A stretch of DNA of 56,256 nt from Paulinella micropora (GCA_009731375.1 BJOX01000052.1:1170759-1227014); one strand, 5' to 3'; shown: positions 19,786 through 31,887, counted from the first letter of the stretch. Translations and numbers: made by a program. The notes: a model not told the origin generated them from the letters alone.

Positions 19786-20099
19786 CGTTGTAATGTACTA
19801 CTAATACCCGTTACTCCACCTAGACAATTTACCGGTAATTTGGATAGTCTTAGTCATAGGCAGGTTCATAGGCCGGACAGTTATTAATACCTTTATTACT
19901 GACAAGGACACTTTCTAGAGTATTCGCGAATCATAGTCTGGAATGCCTAGAATCAAATGAGTATTACCATTCTGTAAAGGTCATAACATCATAAATTTGT
20001 GTGACCCAAAGTCATTAAAAGTCTTTTCTTCGGTTATCAGGCTATACCCTTAGCGGGGTAGCTTCCCTAAACTCTGCGTTTGAGTGATAGATTACTTTG
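19786..20099 (+). repeat. Copia-1 3' LTR
   Basis: Near-identical to the 5' LTR; it lacks a CACCT 5-base segment present there. It is followed by ATTAT, the right target duplication (20100-20104). Confidence 0.88.
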
Positions 20100-20104
20100 A
20101 TTAT

Positions 20105-21022
20105 TAATAGTGTTAATAGTTGTCACACTTCTGTTGTCAATGGACAATTTTATTAATAATAATATTTAGTCATACCTGCCTACCCCAAGGATAATTACCT
20201 ATTTTACCTATATCATTCTAAGTGTAACTGTGAATTTAAAGCTTGGCTGTTTGGGCTGTGCCACTTAGTGACGTGTCAGTATTATTCAAATCTCTCAGTA
20301 TTAATAAAAGTTAAGTACAAACGCTCTTGTCTAGTGTGTTATGTGTCTTGGCAGCGCTTAACTCTGAAGCACTGGCGCGGCAAGCAAGGAAGGAGGTGAC
20401 CATCGCAGACTGGAAGGCGACTGTCTACGAAAGTGGTTGGTGTCATTCCTGTACTATCAATTGACACACAAAAAGGGAAGCTTTCGCACTGAGACACTTT
20501 GGATCAGTTTTGAACTCATTGTATCTGTCACCGCTTTTAGTTAGGTGAGTCACCAGCGTCGTGGCAAAGAGGCAAGCAAGAAGCCGTAACATCTGACTTT
20601 ATCAACTAGTCTGCTCAAAGCAAAACTTGCCGCCAGACAGTAAGACCTCAATGAGTTTCAGTACTCTAATAGGCACTGACAAACACAAATGTAGCATGAC
20701 TGCCAAAGGACAATATGACGGGAGAACCCCGTAGTACTCCCCGTTTAAGGCATTTCAACGTGAGCTAGTTTTGGCATTATGTGCAAAGAACTTAAGGGTG
20801 CACTCAGGACCCCAGAAGAACACATTAAGTTTGTTCATAAGAATAATGTAAGTGCTCTACATAGCAAAGGAAAGAAAGTCCCAACTACATGTGGAGGTGG
20901 GGAGAGAGAGCAGGAAAGCAATCAGCAAGAGGGAGAGGAAAGATAGGGTTGAGAGAGGAGGAAGAGGAAGCTGAGTTAGACTTAGAGTCAGAGGTAGACA
21001 AGGAAATTCTTACCTCTTATTT
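20105..21022 (+). pseudogene. Remnant of an older LTR element: leader and gag start
   Basis: From the ATG near 20651 the frame reads MSFSTLIGTDKHKCSMTAKG, then a stop after GRTP, then a continuation YSPFKAFQRELVLALCAKNL before further breaks. The layout is like a Copia Gag N-terminus. Upstream, 20105-20650 holds LTR- or leader-like DNA with no other gene. The remnant is cut at 21022 by insertion of Copia-2. Confidence 0.45.
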
Positions 21023-21263
21023 TGTTAGGTAACAGGTTGGTAACTAATATATCCATGTATTTAACCGGGTTATACTGTTAGATCCCGTATCAGAACAATT
21101 AATGCCAATCCCTTTGTGGACCGAGTCACTGGGTATATCTGCCCCCACAAAGTGGGTCCAGTTATTGTTCCGTCCTTAATAACAACCGTCCGTTTCAATC
21201 GTCCGTTACTGCTGGACATGGTATAATCATTAAAGTCATTCTTCGGTATATCGTAAGTCAATA
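21023..21263 (+). repeat. Copia-2 5' LTR
   Basis: It starts TGTTAGGTAAC and ends AAGTCAATA, judged from the 3' copy and the TATTT duplication. It contains an inverted pair CTTTGTGGACC / CACAAAGTGGGTCC that could form a hairpin. Confidence 0.85.
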
Positions 21264-21275
21264 GGTTATGAAGCC
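21264..21275 (+). promoter_or_regulatory. Copia-2 primer binding site
   Basis: GGTTATGAAGCC, one base longer than the Copia-1 site GGTTATGAGCC. The ATG in it opens only a three-codon frame, so unlike Copia-1 and Copia-3 the gag start is far downstream (21889). Confidence 0.5.
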
Positions 21276-21888
21276 TTGAAGCGCCGTTCGCGCTGAACCC
21301 CTTGGAGAGTGTCTCCAAGAACCGAAGAAAGTTGGCACCTATACCCGGAGGGACGTTGTCTTGTTCGTGTTTGGTGTCAGAGCAGAACTAATTTCTGTCT
21401 ACTGTGTGCGGTTGATATGTAACTGGAGTGGCCCTGTGCGAGTTGAGCTGAGTCTCAGCGCAGTGGGTGGTGGTTCGAGGCCGTTCGAGCTCAGCCAGCC
21501 AGCCCACCAAGGCGTCAAGAATTCCCTGAGGAACGTTCCGTGGACAGTGGCGAAGCAAGCCAGACGTCCAGCTCCCAGTTCAGCCGGCAACGACGGTTTC
21601 CGGCAACCTTTCTCTGCACAACACTTTGATCCGGTTTTGGGTGAGTTTTCTAGCAGTGGCCCGTTTACGTTCGGCCCCACTAGCAAAGAGCTCACTCATT
21701 CGTTTGGCGTCAGCCGCCGACGTTGGACTTTCCCCCCAGTAGGTTGGTCTGAAGGACCCCCCAGCTGTGATGAGAAACCCCAAAACCGACAGTTCCAGTC
21801 GTCGGGACAAGTGGCTTTGCTCCCCTTTCGCCGACGTTCGCTCAACAAGTCTCTGGTCAAGTAGCTCGGGTAAGCACTAAGGTAAGAA

Positions 21889-23080
21889 ATGGCCTTACAT
21901 ACTCCCTACCCGAAAGTGAAACTAGATCTCAAAATTCCTCCCCTCTCAAGGAACATAAAGGACTTTAAGACGTATGAGACTACTTTGATAGCTGTCCTAG
22001 GATTACTTAACCCATTGTTAATTACTTGCTTAGAGGGAAGAGCCATAGTCTTTCCCAGCACTGTCAAAAGTGAGTCTACACAGTTAACACCTTCCTCTAA
22101 ATCACCGACAGACAGACCAGCGTCACAGTCAGTCACCCAAAGAGAGATAGAGATGAAGAGAAGCAAGATCACATGAAGAGAAGAAGAGAGCTGAAAGATG
22201 AGTTGCTCGCTTACCTCATTTCCTCATGTCAGCTGAATCCGGATGCTATGGCATTGTTGCCTGAAGCAGAAGGTGAACCAGCAAATTCTGGAAAGCTATA
22301 GTAGACAACTACAGAGGATTAGACGACATAGCTAAGCCAGGTCGATTAGACAAGCTAGATGCTATGCAGGGTCCTAGTTCGATGAGTAGGGTAGAAACAT
22401 GGCTTACAAAGTACAAGACACTAGTCAGACAAGTCGAGATAGACGAAGGAAGAGAAGAGTCAGACTACAAGAAATGTAAGAAGCTATTTAGACTCCTACA
22501 ACACCTAGACCCCCTGTCAACCCTTTACACTACATGGCAGCACATGGATCACAGATGGGACTGGAAACAGCTAACCCTAAAGATAATACAGGTCACACAA
22601 GAGTACAACAACGAAAAACTGTACAGGGAAGTAATAACACCGCAAAAAGGAAAGCAGGTATTGTTTAGTACAGTGTCGACGACGAAGGATTCTGAACTAA
22701 AATGCTACTGCTGCAAGCAAGCTGGGCATATGTGTTATGAATGTACGTCGAGGTGTGTACGAACAGATTGCAGAGAGGGAAAACGAGGTGTCAGACACAC
22801 AGGTAGTGATTGCTCTTTCACTAAAAGCATAACAGCAAGACAGGGAAAGACAACTAAGCCTAAGTCAACAGACAGACCACGTAAACCCACTCACAAGGAT
22901 AGCTCTTCTGACAAGTCTAGCTCTAAACACAAGCTAAGGAAAGGCAGCACAATGAACAAGAGAAAAGGGCCTAGGAAAGGTAAGTTCATTTGTGTAGGTG
23001 AGGAGCAGGAAGAGGAAGAGAACGAATCATCACAAGACGAGAAAGAGTCAGTAGCCCCACTAGAGGATGAGGAAGTATAG
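21889..23080 (+). pseudogene. Copia-2 gag, frameshifted
   Basis: The N-terminal frame 21889-22176 (MALHTPYPKVKLDL) breaks, resumes as KDELLAYLISSCQLNPDAMA, and continues in the frame 22364-23080 with the capsid-like segment and the CCHC knuckle CYCCKQAGHMCYEC at about 22705. At least two indels separate the pieces. A Lys/Ser/acidic tail follows. Confidence 0.8.
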
Positions 23081-23167
23081 TCACCAGACCTGTCAGATCA
23101 GGGTAGTCAGAAAGATGACGACAACGACGAGACTGAGGACTCACTACAACTCATACAGTGGATACAC

Positions 23168-23926
23168 ATGAATGTGGAAGTGAAGAAGAGGGAGAGTAAG
23201 AGTATGCCTCAGACCAACCCTGTCCCTATTCCCATCCCACATACTCATCAGCAAGTTAAACCCCTAGCTAGACCCCCACAAGACTTTAGAGGGATTGACC
23301 CCAGCATCTTTCACGTTCCATACTTCTCTAGCGACTTTTTGCTGAAATACGCATTACTTGAAGCACAGAGTAGACATTTAGGGCGCGATCTCTCGTTAGT
23401 TTTGACAGAGCTTTTTGGTGTTGTCCCCATTGACACAGTCCCCTTAGTTAATCTTAATTATGCTAAGATTTGGAGATCAAGAAAGATTGAGACACCAGCG
23501 GAGTTTTTGATCCCTGATAACAAGAGATGCGAAGGCATAGTCAGAAAGACAGGCAAGCGATGTAAGTGGACCTTAGGCCTTTGTAGAAAAGGAGGACCGG
23601 GAGCAAGCGCAGCCTGGAGGCTGATTAGGTTCAAAAACTGTGAGTTTCACAAGCCAAAAATCAGACCAGACTCTGACAAAAGCCCTGAAATGACAGAAGA
23701 AGCTAAAAGCCCTGAAATGACAGAAGAAGCGAAAGCCCTCATGATAGCCGCTCTAGCTGAGATAAGAGACCCCGTACTATACGATCGTGTTTGCAAAGGG
23801 ATACTAAGATATCAGGATGGATGTCCTTTGCCCCCAACACACCTAGTAGCGATCTCTAGTAATATTCCAGCAGATGAACTCAAGGTAGGAACTATGGCCT
23901 TATGCGTGAACAGTGATAGGCCTTAG
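23168..23926 (+). pseudogene. Copia-2 accessory zinc-domain segment
   Basis: It reads on from Gag in a new frame. It contains the accessory domain CEGIVRKTGKRC ... NCEFHKP (C-x10-C ... C-x2-H), the cleanest copy in the window. It is preceded by a helical stretch with LLEAQSRHLGRDLSLVLTEL and followed by a direct duplication KSPEMTEEA twice. The domain resembles the widespread CxGxTxxGxxC...CxxH pattern of small zinc-binding modules; that comparison is from memory. Confidence 0.7.
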
Positions 23927-25109
23927 ATCACCTCATGCAGTCAGAATGGATAGTGCTCAGCAAGTTAGCCCAGCACCAGCAGAAGCTAGTCAGAGTGAGA
24001 GCTTAGACGAGGAAGTAAATGATACTGCAAGAACCGACCGATCAGAGAGAGAAGATGAGGAAGAGGATTCCTTTGAACCTACCCTGGGATATTGGACAAA
24101 CCCACACAGCAGTCAGTATAGTCAATTCCCAAATAGGTGGATGTCCCCTTCACATTATCTCACTAAATCGGAACTCAAGGAAGTAGGATTAGGAAGAAGA
24201 ATAGCTATGGAAACCCCAGATACCCGAAGTAGTAAAGACAGGGTAGACTCAGATGACAGCGGGGGAGAAACTCTTATCAGACGAAGGGGAAAGAGTAGCT
24301 ATAGGTCTTACCTTGATGTTAAAGCATTACCATCATTACTCCCAGCACAGGCGGCAAGTAGTAGCTCTAGTAGCACAACAGGGCCTCTAGCTGCTAGTCA
24401 AGCTAGTAGTAAAAGTAGTACAGATCAGTCTACATCTACTAAACGCCCCATAAGTAGAGCAAAGAGTAGTACAGAGCCAGCCAGTGCTAGTACACAGGAC
24501 AGCGGTAGTGTTCCTACGGCTAAATCCAGGGCAACATCGCCGCCTAACAACCAACCGGGTAGAATAGAGAGTTACTTCACTCAACTGTTTGATGCCGTTC
24601 ACCGGGAGAGTTTCGCAGACTTCAGATCGGCGGGAGCATACAATCGGGATGAAACGATAAAAGTCTTTTGTCCAGGTTTACGTACAGTCATAGAACAGTA
24701 TGTAGTAAACATGTGTATTAGAAGTGAGGATGTAGACGCTACCCAATTTGCCATAAGTTTTCCTTATATCGCTTATACTAATTCGCACCCTTACATTCAA
24801 GAGACCTTAGGTCTTGTCCCCAGACCAAGCCCGATCGAAGAGCCGGGAGTTGAAAAGGAAGATGAGGAAAGAAATGAAGGTGGTAGTATCATGCACAATG
24901 CCCATACTATGGTCAATCTGTCTAGAGATAGCATAGTTGACGATAGTGCTTGTAGCACAAACATATCACCCAACAAAGAACTGTTCACTAATCTACTGAA
25001 AGGACAGGCCAAGTTCAGAACAGCTAACAGCATCATAACTACATCCCTGAAAGGTCAGATGTCATTTGCAGTTAGCGGGAGTCGGAGAAGAGATAGACGT
25101 AGTTGCTAG
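23913..25109 (+). pseudogene. Copia-2 linker and degenerate protease start
   Basis: A Ser/Thr-rich low-complexity linker (about 24280-24560) leads to the segment RIESYFTQLFDAVHRESFAD and then VDDSACSTNIS, the position of the protease DSGAS motif. Gly is replaced, so the protease is probably inactive. The end of the frame (RRRDRRSC) is out of phase with the next block. Confidence 0.65.
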
Positions 25110-25425
25110 GAATGCGGTGTACAACCCAGATCTGCCATACACTCTGATATCTACCGCCATTTGGGATAATTCAGGAAATGCTGTATTGCATCAGAATGGA
25201 CAGATCATTTTGCTAGACAAACCCATACCAGTTGATAAGGGAGCAATTCTTGCGCAAGGTCGCAGAGCCCAGAACAACATATACGTTTGCGATAAGCCTG
25301 GCATAAAGCAACTAGATCCTAACCTCATCTTTGACCCACATACAGGGAAGCAGGTTGACAGTAGGAAGAAGCTTGCTAAACTGAAGGATCGAAAGAAGAA
25401 ACCCATAAACCACAGTGCCACATAA
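25066..25425 (+). pseudogene. Copia-2 protease C-terminal part
   Basis: LPYTLISTAIWDNSGNAVLH, followed by HQNGQIILLDKPIPV, aligns with the Copia-1 stretch ending HQNGQLVILKHPIHI. It is shifted by one frame relative to the preceding block, over an overlap at 25066-25109. Confidence 0.7.
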
Positions 25426-25439
25426 CAATTCACTGCACC

Positions 25440-26465
25440 AAATGCTATCATAGATTATCCATTTTGTGGAAATATATCAGCATGTGTATGTGGATGGGGA
25501 TGTGACCATGGTTGTAACTATGTGCCATACACGTACGAATGTGACACTGAACTTGGAGAGAAAGCAAACGACTACACATACCATTTCTCATACCTCTTAC
25601 CTGTTGTCCGTCCGGATGCGAGCAAGAACATCCATTTCGTTATACTTCACCGCATGGCATTACATAGAGGCGGTGCGGCGATGGATAGGCTAGCTAAGGC
25701 GCAGTGATGGACGATCATAGGAAAGGATTGGAGAGAAGCCGTAAGAAAGTGTGAATGCTGTAGTCTAGCTAAGATGCGTGAAGTAGATCACAGTTGAAGA
25801 ACAGACACGACAGGGATTGGGCACCAGGAGAATGCTTAGTCATGGATACTCAGTTTTACTTGGTATTGTCTCATGATGGTAGGAAATACAAGTACACCAT
25901 TAAATGCCTAGCTAGCGGATACGTAAAGGACTACTACCTAAAACAAAAGAATGAGTTTTTCGACTATTTTCTTGAGGCAGTTGCATTCTTTGAACGTCAG
26001 ACAGGAAATGCTGTTAGAATGGTCAAGTCAGATCAGGAGTATAGGAGTTACGGAGTTTTTAAGCCCTGGATTAAGCGTACAAGAGTAAATTCTACCCGTC
26101 CCCTGAGGGCCACAGTAAGAGTAATGCAGTGATAGAAAGATCACATCTAACCATGGAAGGCCCAGCAACAGCTGCCAGACTTGACGCAGGTTTGCCCATA
26201 AGTTTTTGGACAGACATGGAAAAGAACTCTATATACATCGAAAATAGGATACCCAACGCACGGAAGGTTCAAGGGTATTTCCCTTTTTGAGGCCATCTTC
26301 AAGAAGAAATCGCTAATGTCACACCTAAAATCCATTGGTTGTGCTGCTATCATGAAGGTGGAGAGCAAGAAGGGAGAGCCCAAAGGTGTGCCTGTCATAT
26401 TTCTAGGGTACGAATCAACCACGGGATACTACAGAGTGTATGATCCTATAGGCAAACGTATCGAC
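25440..26465 (+). pseudogene. Copia-2 integrase, broken
   Basis: Pieces of the HHCC finger (HRMALHRG, CECCSLAKM) and the integrase core (VMDTQFYLVLSHDGRKY, VAFFERQTGNAV, VKSDQEY) are visible, but with several frame changes and stops. The acidic triad is incomplete in any one frame. Confidence 0.7.
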
Positions 26466-26468
26466 TGA

Positions 26469-27119
26469 GTGAGAGATGTTCGTTTCGATGTGAATCGCAT
26501 GGGAAAAAGAGTAGCTGCTAAAGTTCTCAAGATAGACCCCCTAGAAGACGAGAAGTTAGAAAGGGTCAATTGGAATAAGGATCCACCAGTCCCAACGTCT
26601 CGTACAGCAGGGGGAGATGTTGATAACAATCAAGAAAGCGGGATCGTCGACGCTATCGAAATAGAGGGATCTGAAGTGGGAAATTATCGCAGGAAACAGG
26701 GTTTGCCCATTTCGGGTGCTTCTAGGTCTTCTGTAGTTGTGGAAAAAGAAGTTGTGGCAGTGGAAAGTGATAGTGATACGGATGCCGAACAGTTGTCCCC
26801 ACCAGTCACCCCACAAGTCCATGATCCGGGAGGAAACCCGCAACCAGAAAAAGAGAGTGTCAGTACACAGCTAGTCAGTTCGATAGCCTTTCCCAAAGCA
26901 AAGAATAGGAAAGTAAGACTGTCGAACCGACTGGACCCATTACAGGGAGTTGAAGTAGCAGTTCCTGCCCCAGAATTTGGAGGAAAATGGGCTCAGACTC
27001 AATATGGAGAGCAGTGGCGCACACATATCAGAAAGGGACGTGCCATTCGTCCAAGGGGAGCTTTGAAAGCAATCTCAGGAAAAATGGAACCTACGCATTA
27101 CATAGACTTCGGAGAGTAA
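26469..27119 (+). pseudogene. Copia-2 integrase-RT linker
   Basis: It starts RDVRFDVNRMGKRV, which aligns with RDVRFNIHKIGKQA of Copia-1. An acidic/Pro-rich linker follows, then the block GGKWAQTQYGEQWRTHIR that corresponds to GDGWAKKKYGEGWESIVR. Confidence 0.7.
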
Positions 27120-27129
27120 AGCAGAGAGA

Positions 27130-29150
27130 ATGTTAGATAGTGAAATAGAGAAATATAGGATTATTTCAGTTGGTACGACCAGTCTTATCAACCCCCCAGA
27201 AGTCAGCATAAAAGCCCCAGTTGTGCCCAAGTTGGACGAAGGAGAACAAACTCAGTCAGTATTATCTCCACATAAGCCCAACCCCGCTACTTTTTGTTCA
27301 TGGACGCAGGGTGAGATGTCTGGCGATAATTTCATACCTGCGGGACAGAAGAGAGTCAGACTCCAGAAGCAACCAGTTGCTCCTCCATTTAGCGTAGCAC
27401 CAGCTTCTGTGGTGCCAACACAACCACCACCCATATTGACTGCCGCAAAATTGCTTGAGGTAGTGCCTGATTTTACTCATAATGCCTGTTTTTACTCTGC
27501 CATTGAACTGCCTCCCGATATCAAACCACAAGATAAGAAGGCAGCAAGAGAGAAAAGAGATAAAACAGCAGGAAGAGTTGAGATCGTTCGAATGGGTCAG
27601 AGAGACAGAGGCGAGGAGATGTGGCAGCAAAATAATACCACTAACATGGGTAGATACGGTAAAGCCAGACCCTAAAGGTCGTACTTATTGCAAGGCCAGA
27701 ACAGCAATAAGAGGAGATTTAATGGAATCTGGCATTCATTTTAAGGCTAAACGTACATATTCTCCTACTGCTCATCACCGCACATTTCTCATGTTTGTTG
27801 CGCACGCTGCTGTTCATAACAGAGATTTGAGGCTTGTTAACTTTGTCACTGTATATTTGCACGCTATCATGCCTTACACCATCTACGCACGTCCTCCACC
27901 TAGCTTTGAGCGTGTTGGGTGGGTGTGGCTCATTCTCAAAGCGTATTACGGTCACCCTGAATCAGGACGACTTTGGTACGATGTTCTGAATGAGATTGTG
28001 GTTAAGTTTGGGTTCAAGCCCCTTGCCATTGACAAGGCATCGTATGCAATTGTGAAGAACAACAACCCACTGCACACCACATTGATCATAATATTATTTC
28101 ATGTCGATGATGGATTGCATGTACCTAACGAGAAAGAGCATATAGAGTTAGTTAAGTTCTTCCAGAAAAGTGGTTTGAGATGCAAGGACCTTGGTGTTGC
28201 CACATCGTTCAAGAACGTTTCACTCGATCATTTTGAGAATGGCATCCATGTACACCAGAGGATTTATATTAAAGCCGTGTTGCTCAAGCTTGGCTATGAC
28301 GGCGCTATTCCCGCCAAGTCCCCCAATACCTCTGATGTTGTTCGTCTACTCAAGCCCGGACATCCCATTTTAGAGTATGATCTTCGTACTCTTATTGGTG
28401 TCTTACTTTTCGTAGCAGTCAACACTCAGCCTTTCATCGTTTGTGTTCTGAACATGGCAGCTTTGGATATGGTTCCGAACCCCCCTCGTGCGTATTCGCG
28501 TATCGATAAGATCTGTAGGTTTTTGGTTACTCCTCGTGGGATTTTCTTTCGTAGAGCAGACAAAACTATCACTTCGATGTGGAGTTACGCTAAGCAGGGG
28601 GAGCGTAAGCACAGGCAATTTTCCGGGCCGACCGTGATTCAGGACATTGACCCTACTCATTTTGCTCAGAACTCAGTAAAGCTCGGTGAAGGGGAAATTC
28701 CAAAGGAATTCCGGCAAAAGACCCCTGTGTTCGGTTATTGCGATTCCGATTTCGCTTCTCGTGTTGAGGACAGAAGATCTCGAAGTGGTTTCATTTTCTT
28801 CTTTCACTTGACCCCGATTTCAGCTTTCTCTAAGTTGCAGTGCCAATTCGACTGTCAAAGCTGAGATTATAGCCGCAAATGAGGCGGTTAGGGAGGCAGA
28901 GGCCATTCGGAAGGTGCTGGTCGATATGGGTTATTCGCCGGGAATCATCCCAATTCTTGAGGATAACTCTGGAGCTATTTCGTTGTCAGCCAGAGGCCTT
29001 GGTGAGAACCGTACTAGACATATCGCGGTACGTTTTCATTACTTGGTTGACAGATGCCGTGCAAGGTCCGTGCAATTGTATAAAATCGCGTCGAAGAAAA
29101 ATTTAGCGGATTATCTGACTAAGTCTCTTCCAAGTACGCAATTTCGCCAA
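27130..29150 (+). pseudogene. Copia-2 reverse transcriptase and RNase H
   Basis: Pro-rich linker frame 27130-27675, then RT in the frame 27482-28864: WVDTVKPDPKGR, a VNFVTVYLHA segment where the first catalytic Asp would be, FHVDDGLHV, and RNase H GYCDSDFAS. RNase H continues in another frame after about 28850 (AEIIAANEAVREAE, LEDNSGAI, RTRHIAV) to about 29150. The first RT aspartate has become Asn, so the enzyme is dead irrespective of the frameshifts. Confidence 0.85.
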
Positions 29151-29329
29151 TATCCGGGCACGTCGCGGTTGAAATGCCATCAGAATAGCTTCCTTGTTGT
29201 ATCATGCATACTGCACTATGCGTATATGACATATTGTTTGTTATATTTTCATTGTTTGTGTATTTTGCTTTCGTCTCCCTTAATGTCTAAATACTTATCA
29301 ACTAAAACTCACTTTGCTACGTAACACTC

Positions 29330-30822
29330 CGAAAAGTGAGGGGAGAGAGAGCCACCACTATTGCTTTGCTGTTATTGCGACATTAGAAGTTTATACATGA
29401 AATTTAGATTATAATATCGCATGTGTCGATGATCTGCTTTGCTATATAGACTTAATCGAAGTTAATGTCATAATAATACTATTATTAATAGTTATAGCCT
29501 TACCTATAGATAGTAAACTAAGAAGACCAATTGGCCACCATGTAGCTTGTACTATGGTTTTAGTTTTGTTAGCGCAGCTAAATTGTAGACATAGTTGTCA
29601 ACGTGATCGGATCGCTCATATTTCTCGGTATATGCTTGTATCCTATGACAACCGTCAGATGTAATTAGGTAATTCACGTCAAGTAACAACCTTAATATTA
29701 TTGCCTTCATGTTTATGTTTTCTGATGTAATGTTGGTAATGCTGCGCGTTCGATATAGACTTAATTCAGAGTGTTGTCATAAGTTGTTTCTTGGTTACAT
29801 GTTTATCTATATGCTATGAATATACACATATTACAAGCAGGTGCTTAATCAGCATATTTATAACTGCTTTTGTAGGTTGATCACGGCCCAGTATGTTTGT
29901 TTGTTGCCCTGTGGTTGACTTATGGGAATCGCTATTATGATTTCGTTGCGATTACATAGTCTTTACCTGCTATGTATATAATATGTTTATCATGCTTGTT
30001 CGGCTGTATAGTACGTATTTATACCTGTTTTCGTTATTCCATTATTGTATGTGCATCATATATATGTGCGTTTGCTTTCATTTCATTTGTAACCCTCATG
30101 CCACTCTGCACGTTATCATTCTGTGACTTCTCATTGATGAGGTTGTACTGGCATGTGCAGACGGGTTATTACGGGTTGCGGATTTAACGTAAATTTACGC
30201 TCATTTGATGTTTTATGTTTTGTCTCCATTGCAGGGATCCTGACAATGCTCACCTTATTGCATTTCGCCCAATCTTTCATTCTATCTAGTATGAAAAATT
30301 GAGTGCACACGCTTAGGTCAATTTATCTTTATAAGTATATATGATGTTTATACTTTATATTGCTATGGCCAATATAGCGCATATTTTTCTAATTTCTATT
30401 ATTTGGGATCAACTCATATTTGCACATCGACAGTTATATTATTATATATTATTGTCACAAATTAGAGTCTCCCCTTGTAATAAGATAGAAATAATTTCAG
30501 TTCCTGGGAAGGCAGTTTAACTGTAGTTAGATTAAGGGATAGCACTTGAGGGGTGCGAGAGCTCTACTACCGACGTCACACTGCTGACATGGGACTAAGG
30601 TGCGTAATCACGCGTACCTATGCTATGGGCCGGGGCATAGCTTCGAATTGGACAACTCTGTTAGCGGAGCCGATGTATCTACTTCTACGAGAGGTGAGGG
30701 AGAGGATAGTCGATAGGTGTAATAATTATTAATTTCACATCATTTTTGTCTAATACATATTTCCACAGTGCTGGAAGGATTATCTTTAATTATGTCACAG
30801 TTTGTACCTAATCTAAAGTAAT
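29330..30822 (+). other. Copia-2 3' non-coding region
   Basis: About 1.5 kb of AT-rich DNA between RNase H and the polypurine tract. I see no gene, repeat array or secondary insertion in it. It is more than three times the length of the equivalent region of Copia-1. Confidence 0.6.
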
Positions 30823-30823
30823 C

Positions 30824-30831
30824 AGGGGGAG
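30824..30831 (+). promoter_or_regulatory. Copia-2 polypurine tract
   Basis: AGGGGGAG directly precedes TGTTAGG of the 3' LTR. Confidence 0.75.
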
Positions 30832-31070
30832 TGTTAGGTAACAGGTTGGTAACTAATATATCCATGTATTTAACCGGGTTATACGGTCAGATCCCGTATC
30901 AGAACAATTAATGCCAATCCACCTTTGTGGACCGAGTGGGTATATCTGCACCCACAAAGTGGGTCCAGTTATTGTTCCGTTCTTAATAACAACCATCCGT
31001 TTCAATCGTCCGTTACTGCTGGACATGGTATAATCATTAAAGTCATTCTTCGGTATATCGTAAGACAATA
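30832..31070 (+). repeat. Copia-2 3' LTR
   Basis: It matches 21023-21263 and ends AAGACAATA, followed by TATTT (31071-31075), the same five bases that precede the 5' LTR. Confidence 0.85.
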
Positions 31071-31090
31071 TATTTTACTGAGACAGAAAG

Positions 31091-31452
31091 GCACACAGTA
31101 AGCAGAAATTAGTTCTGCTCTGACACAAAGCACGAACAAGACAACGTCCCTCTGGGTGTTGGGGTAAGCTTTTTTCAGTTCTTGGAGACACTCTCCAAGG
31201 GTTCCTGCGCTTCTGGGCCGGGCGCTTCAAGGCTTCATAACCTAACGACGTACGATGTACCGAAGAATGACTTTAATGATTATACCTCGTCAAACAGTAA
31301 CGGACCGGCGACTGAAACGAGTGGTAGGTATTAAGAACGGAACAATAACTGGACCCACTTTGTGGCGGCAGATATAACCACTCGGTCCACAAAGCTGAAG
31401 TGGCATCAAGTTGATTGTTCTGATACCGAATCTAACCGCATAACCAGGTTAA
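31091..31452 (-). mobile_element. Inverted Copia-2-type fragment (leader and most of LTR)
   Basis: Read on the minus strand it matches the Copia-2 leader from about 21407 back to 21264 and then the LTR. The first 40 bases of that LTR are displaced to 40518-40559 by a TTAA insertion. It is a separate, truncated and more diverged copy in reverse orientation, only 20 bases from the Copia-2 3' LTR. Confidence 0.82.
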
Positions 31453-31887
31453 CCCTTACTCGGGCTTCCACATTTGTGGATCAAGATCCACAAAATTTAA
31501 TGTGGATCGGCTAATAAACTTTTCTAGTTTTGAATCCATATTTGTGGATTTTGATAGTTGTATTAATAAACATTATCAAAATGAGTCCGGTTGAAGCTAA
31601 CCATGCCAAAAAACCGTTCTTTAGTAACTAATAAAACCTTCACAACCGAGGTCAGAGTGGCTGCCTCTTGTAAAATTTACGAAAAAAAGTGGTTGATGTC
31701 TGTGACTTCAGTGACATATTTAAGTCACTTCCAGAAAGGCTATGACATCCTGGTTTTTACATAATATTATCGGTTCAGCAACTCTTGATTTATCAATGTG
31801 TAGCGTAGGATAGCATTTTACGATTGATACTGATGTTTTTATGCATATTGAAAATGTGTGACAAAAAATGTGAAAAAAAGTGGTTGG

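Larger units (their letters stand above)
12533..20099 (+). mobile_element. Copia-1: near-intact Ty1/Copia LTR retrotransposon
   Basis: LTRs are at 12533-12851 and 19786-20099. Target duplication ATTAT, primer site, two long open ORFs (Gag-PR and IN-RT-RH) and polypurine tract are all present. The LTRs differ by about two substitutions and one 5-base indel, so the insertion is recent. The domain order protease, integrase, RT, RNase H places it in Ty1/Copia. It is the best candidate for an active element in the window. Confidence 0.93.
21023..31070 (+). mobile_element. Copia-2: decayed Ty1/Copia element
   Basis: LTRs are at 21023-21263 and 30832-31070. The target duplication is TATTT (21018-21022 and 31071-31075). 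The LTRs differ by about seven substitutions and two small indels (about 3%), older than Copia-1. The body holds recognisable Gag, protease, integrase, RT and RNase H but many frameshifts and stops. It has a 626-base leader and about 1.5 kb of 3' non-coding DNA. Confidence 0.9.

Noticed and set aside
21361-21864. 167-codon frame before Copia-2 gag
   Set aside because: It lies in the element leader, has no Gag similarity, and the inverted leader copy at 31091 does not keep it open.
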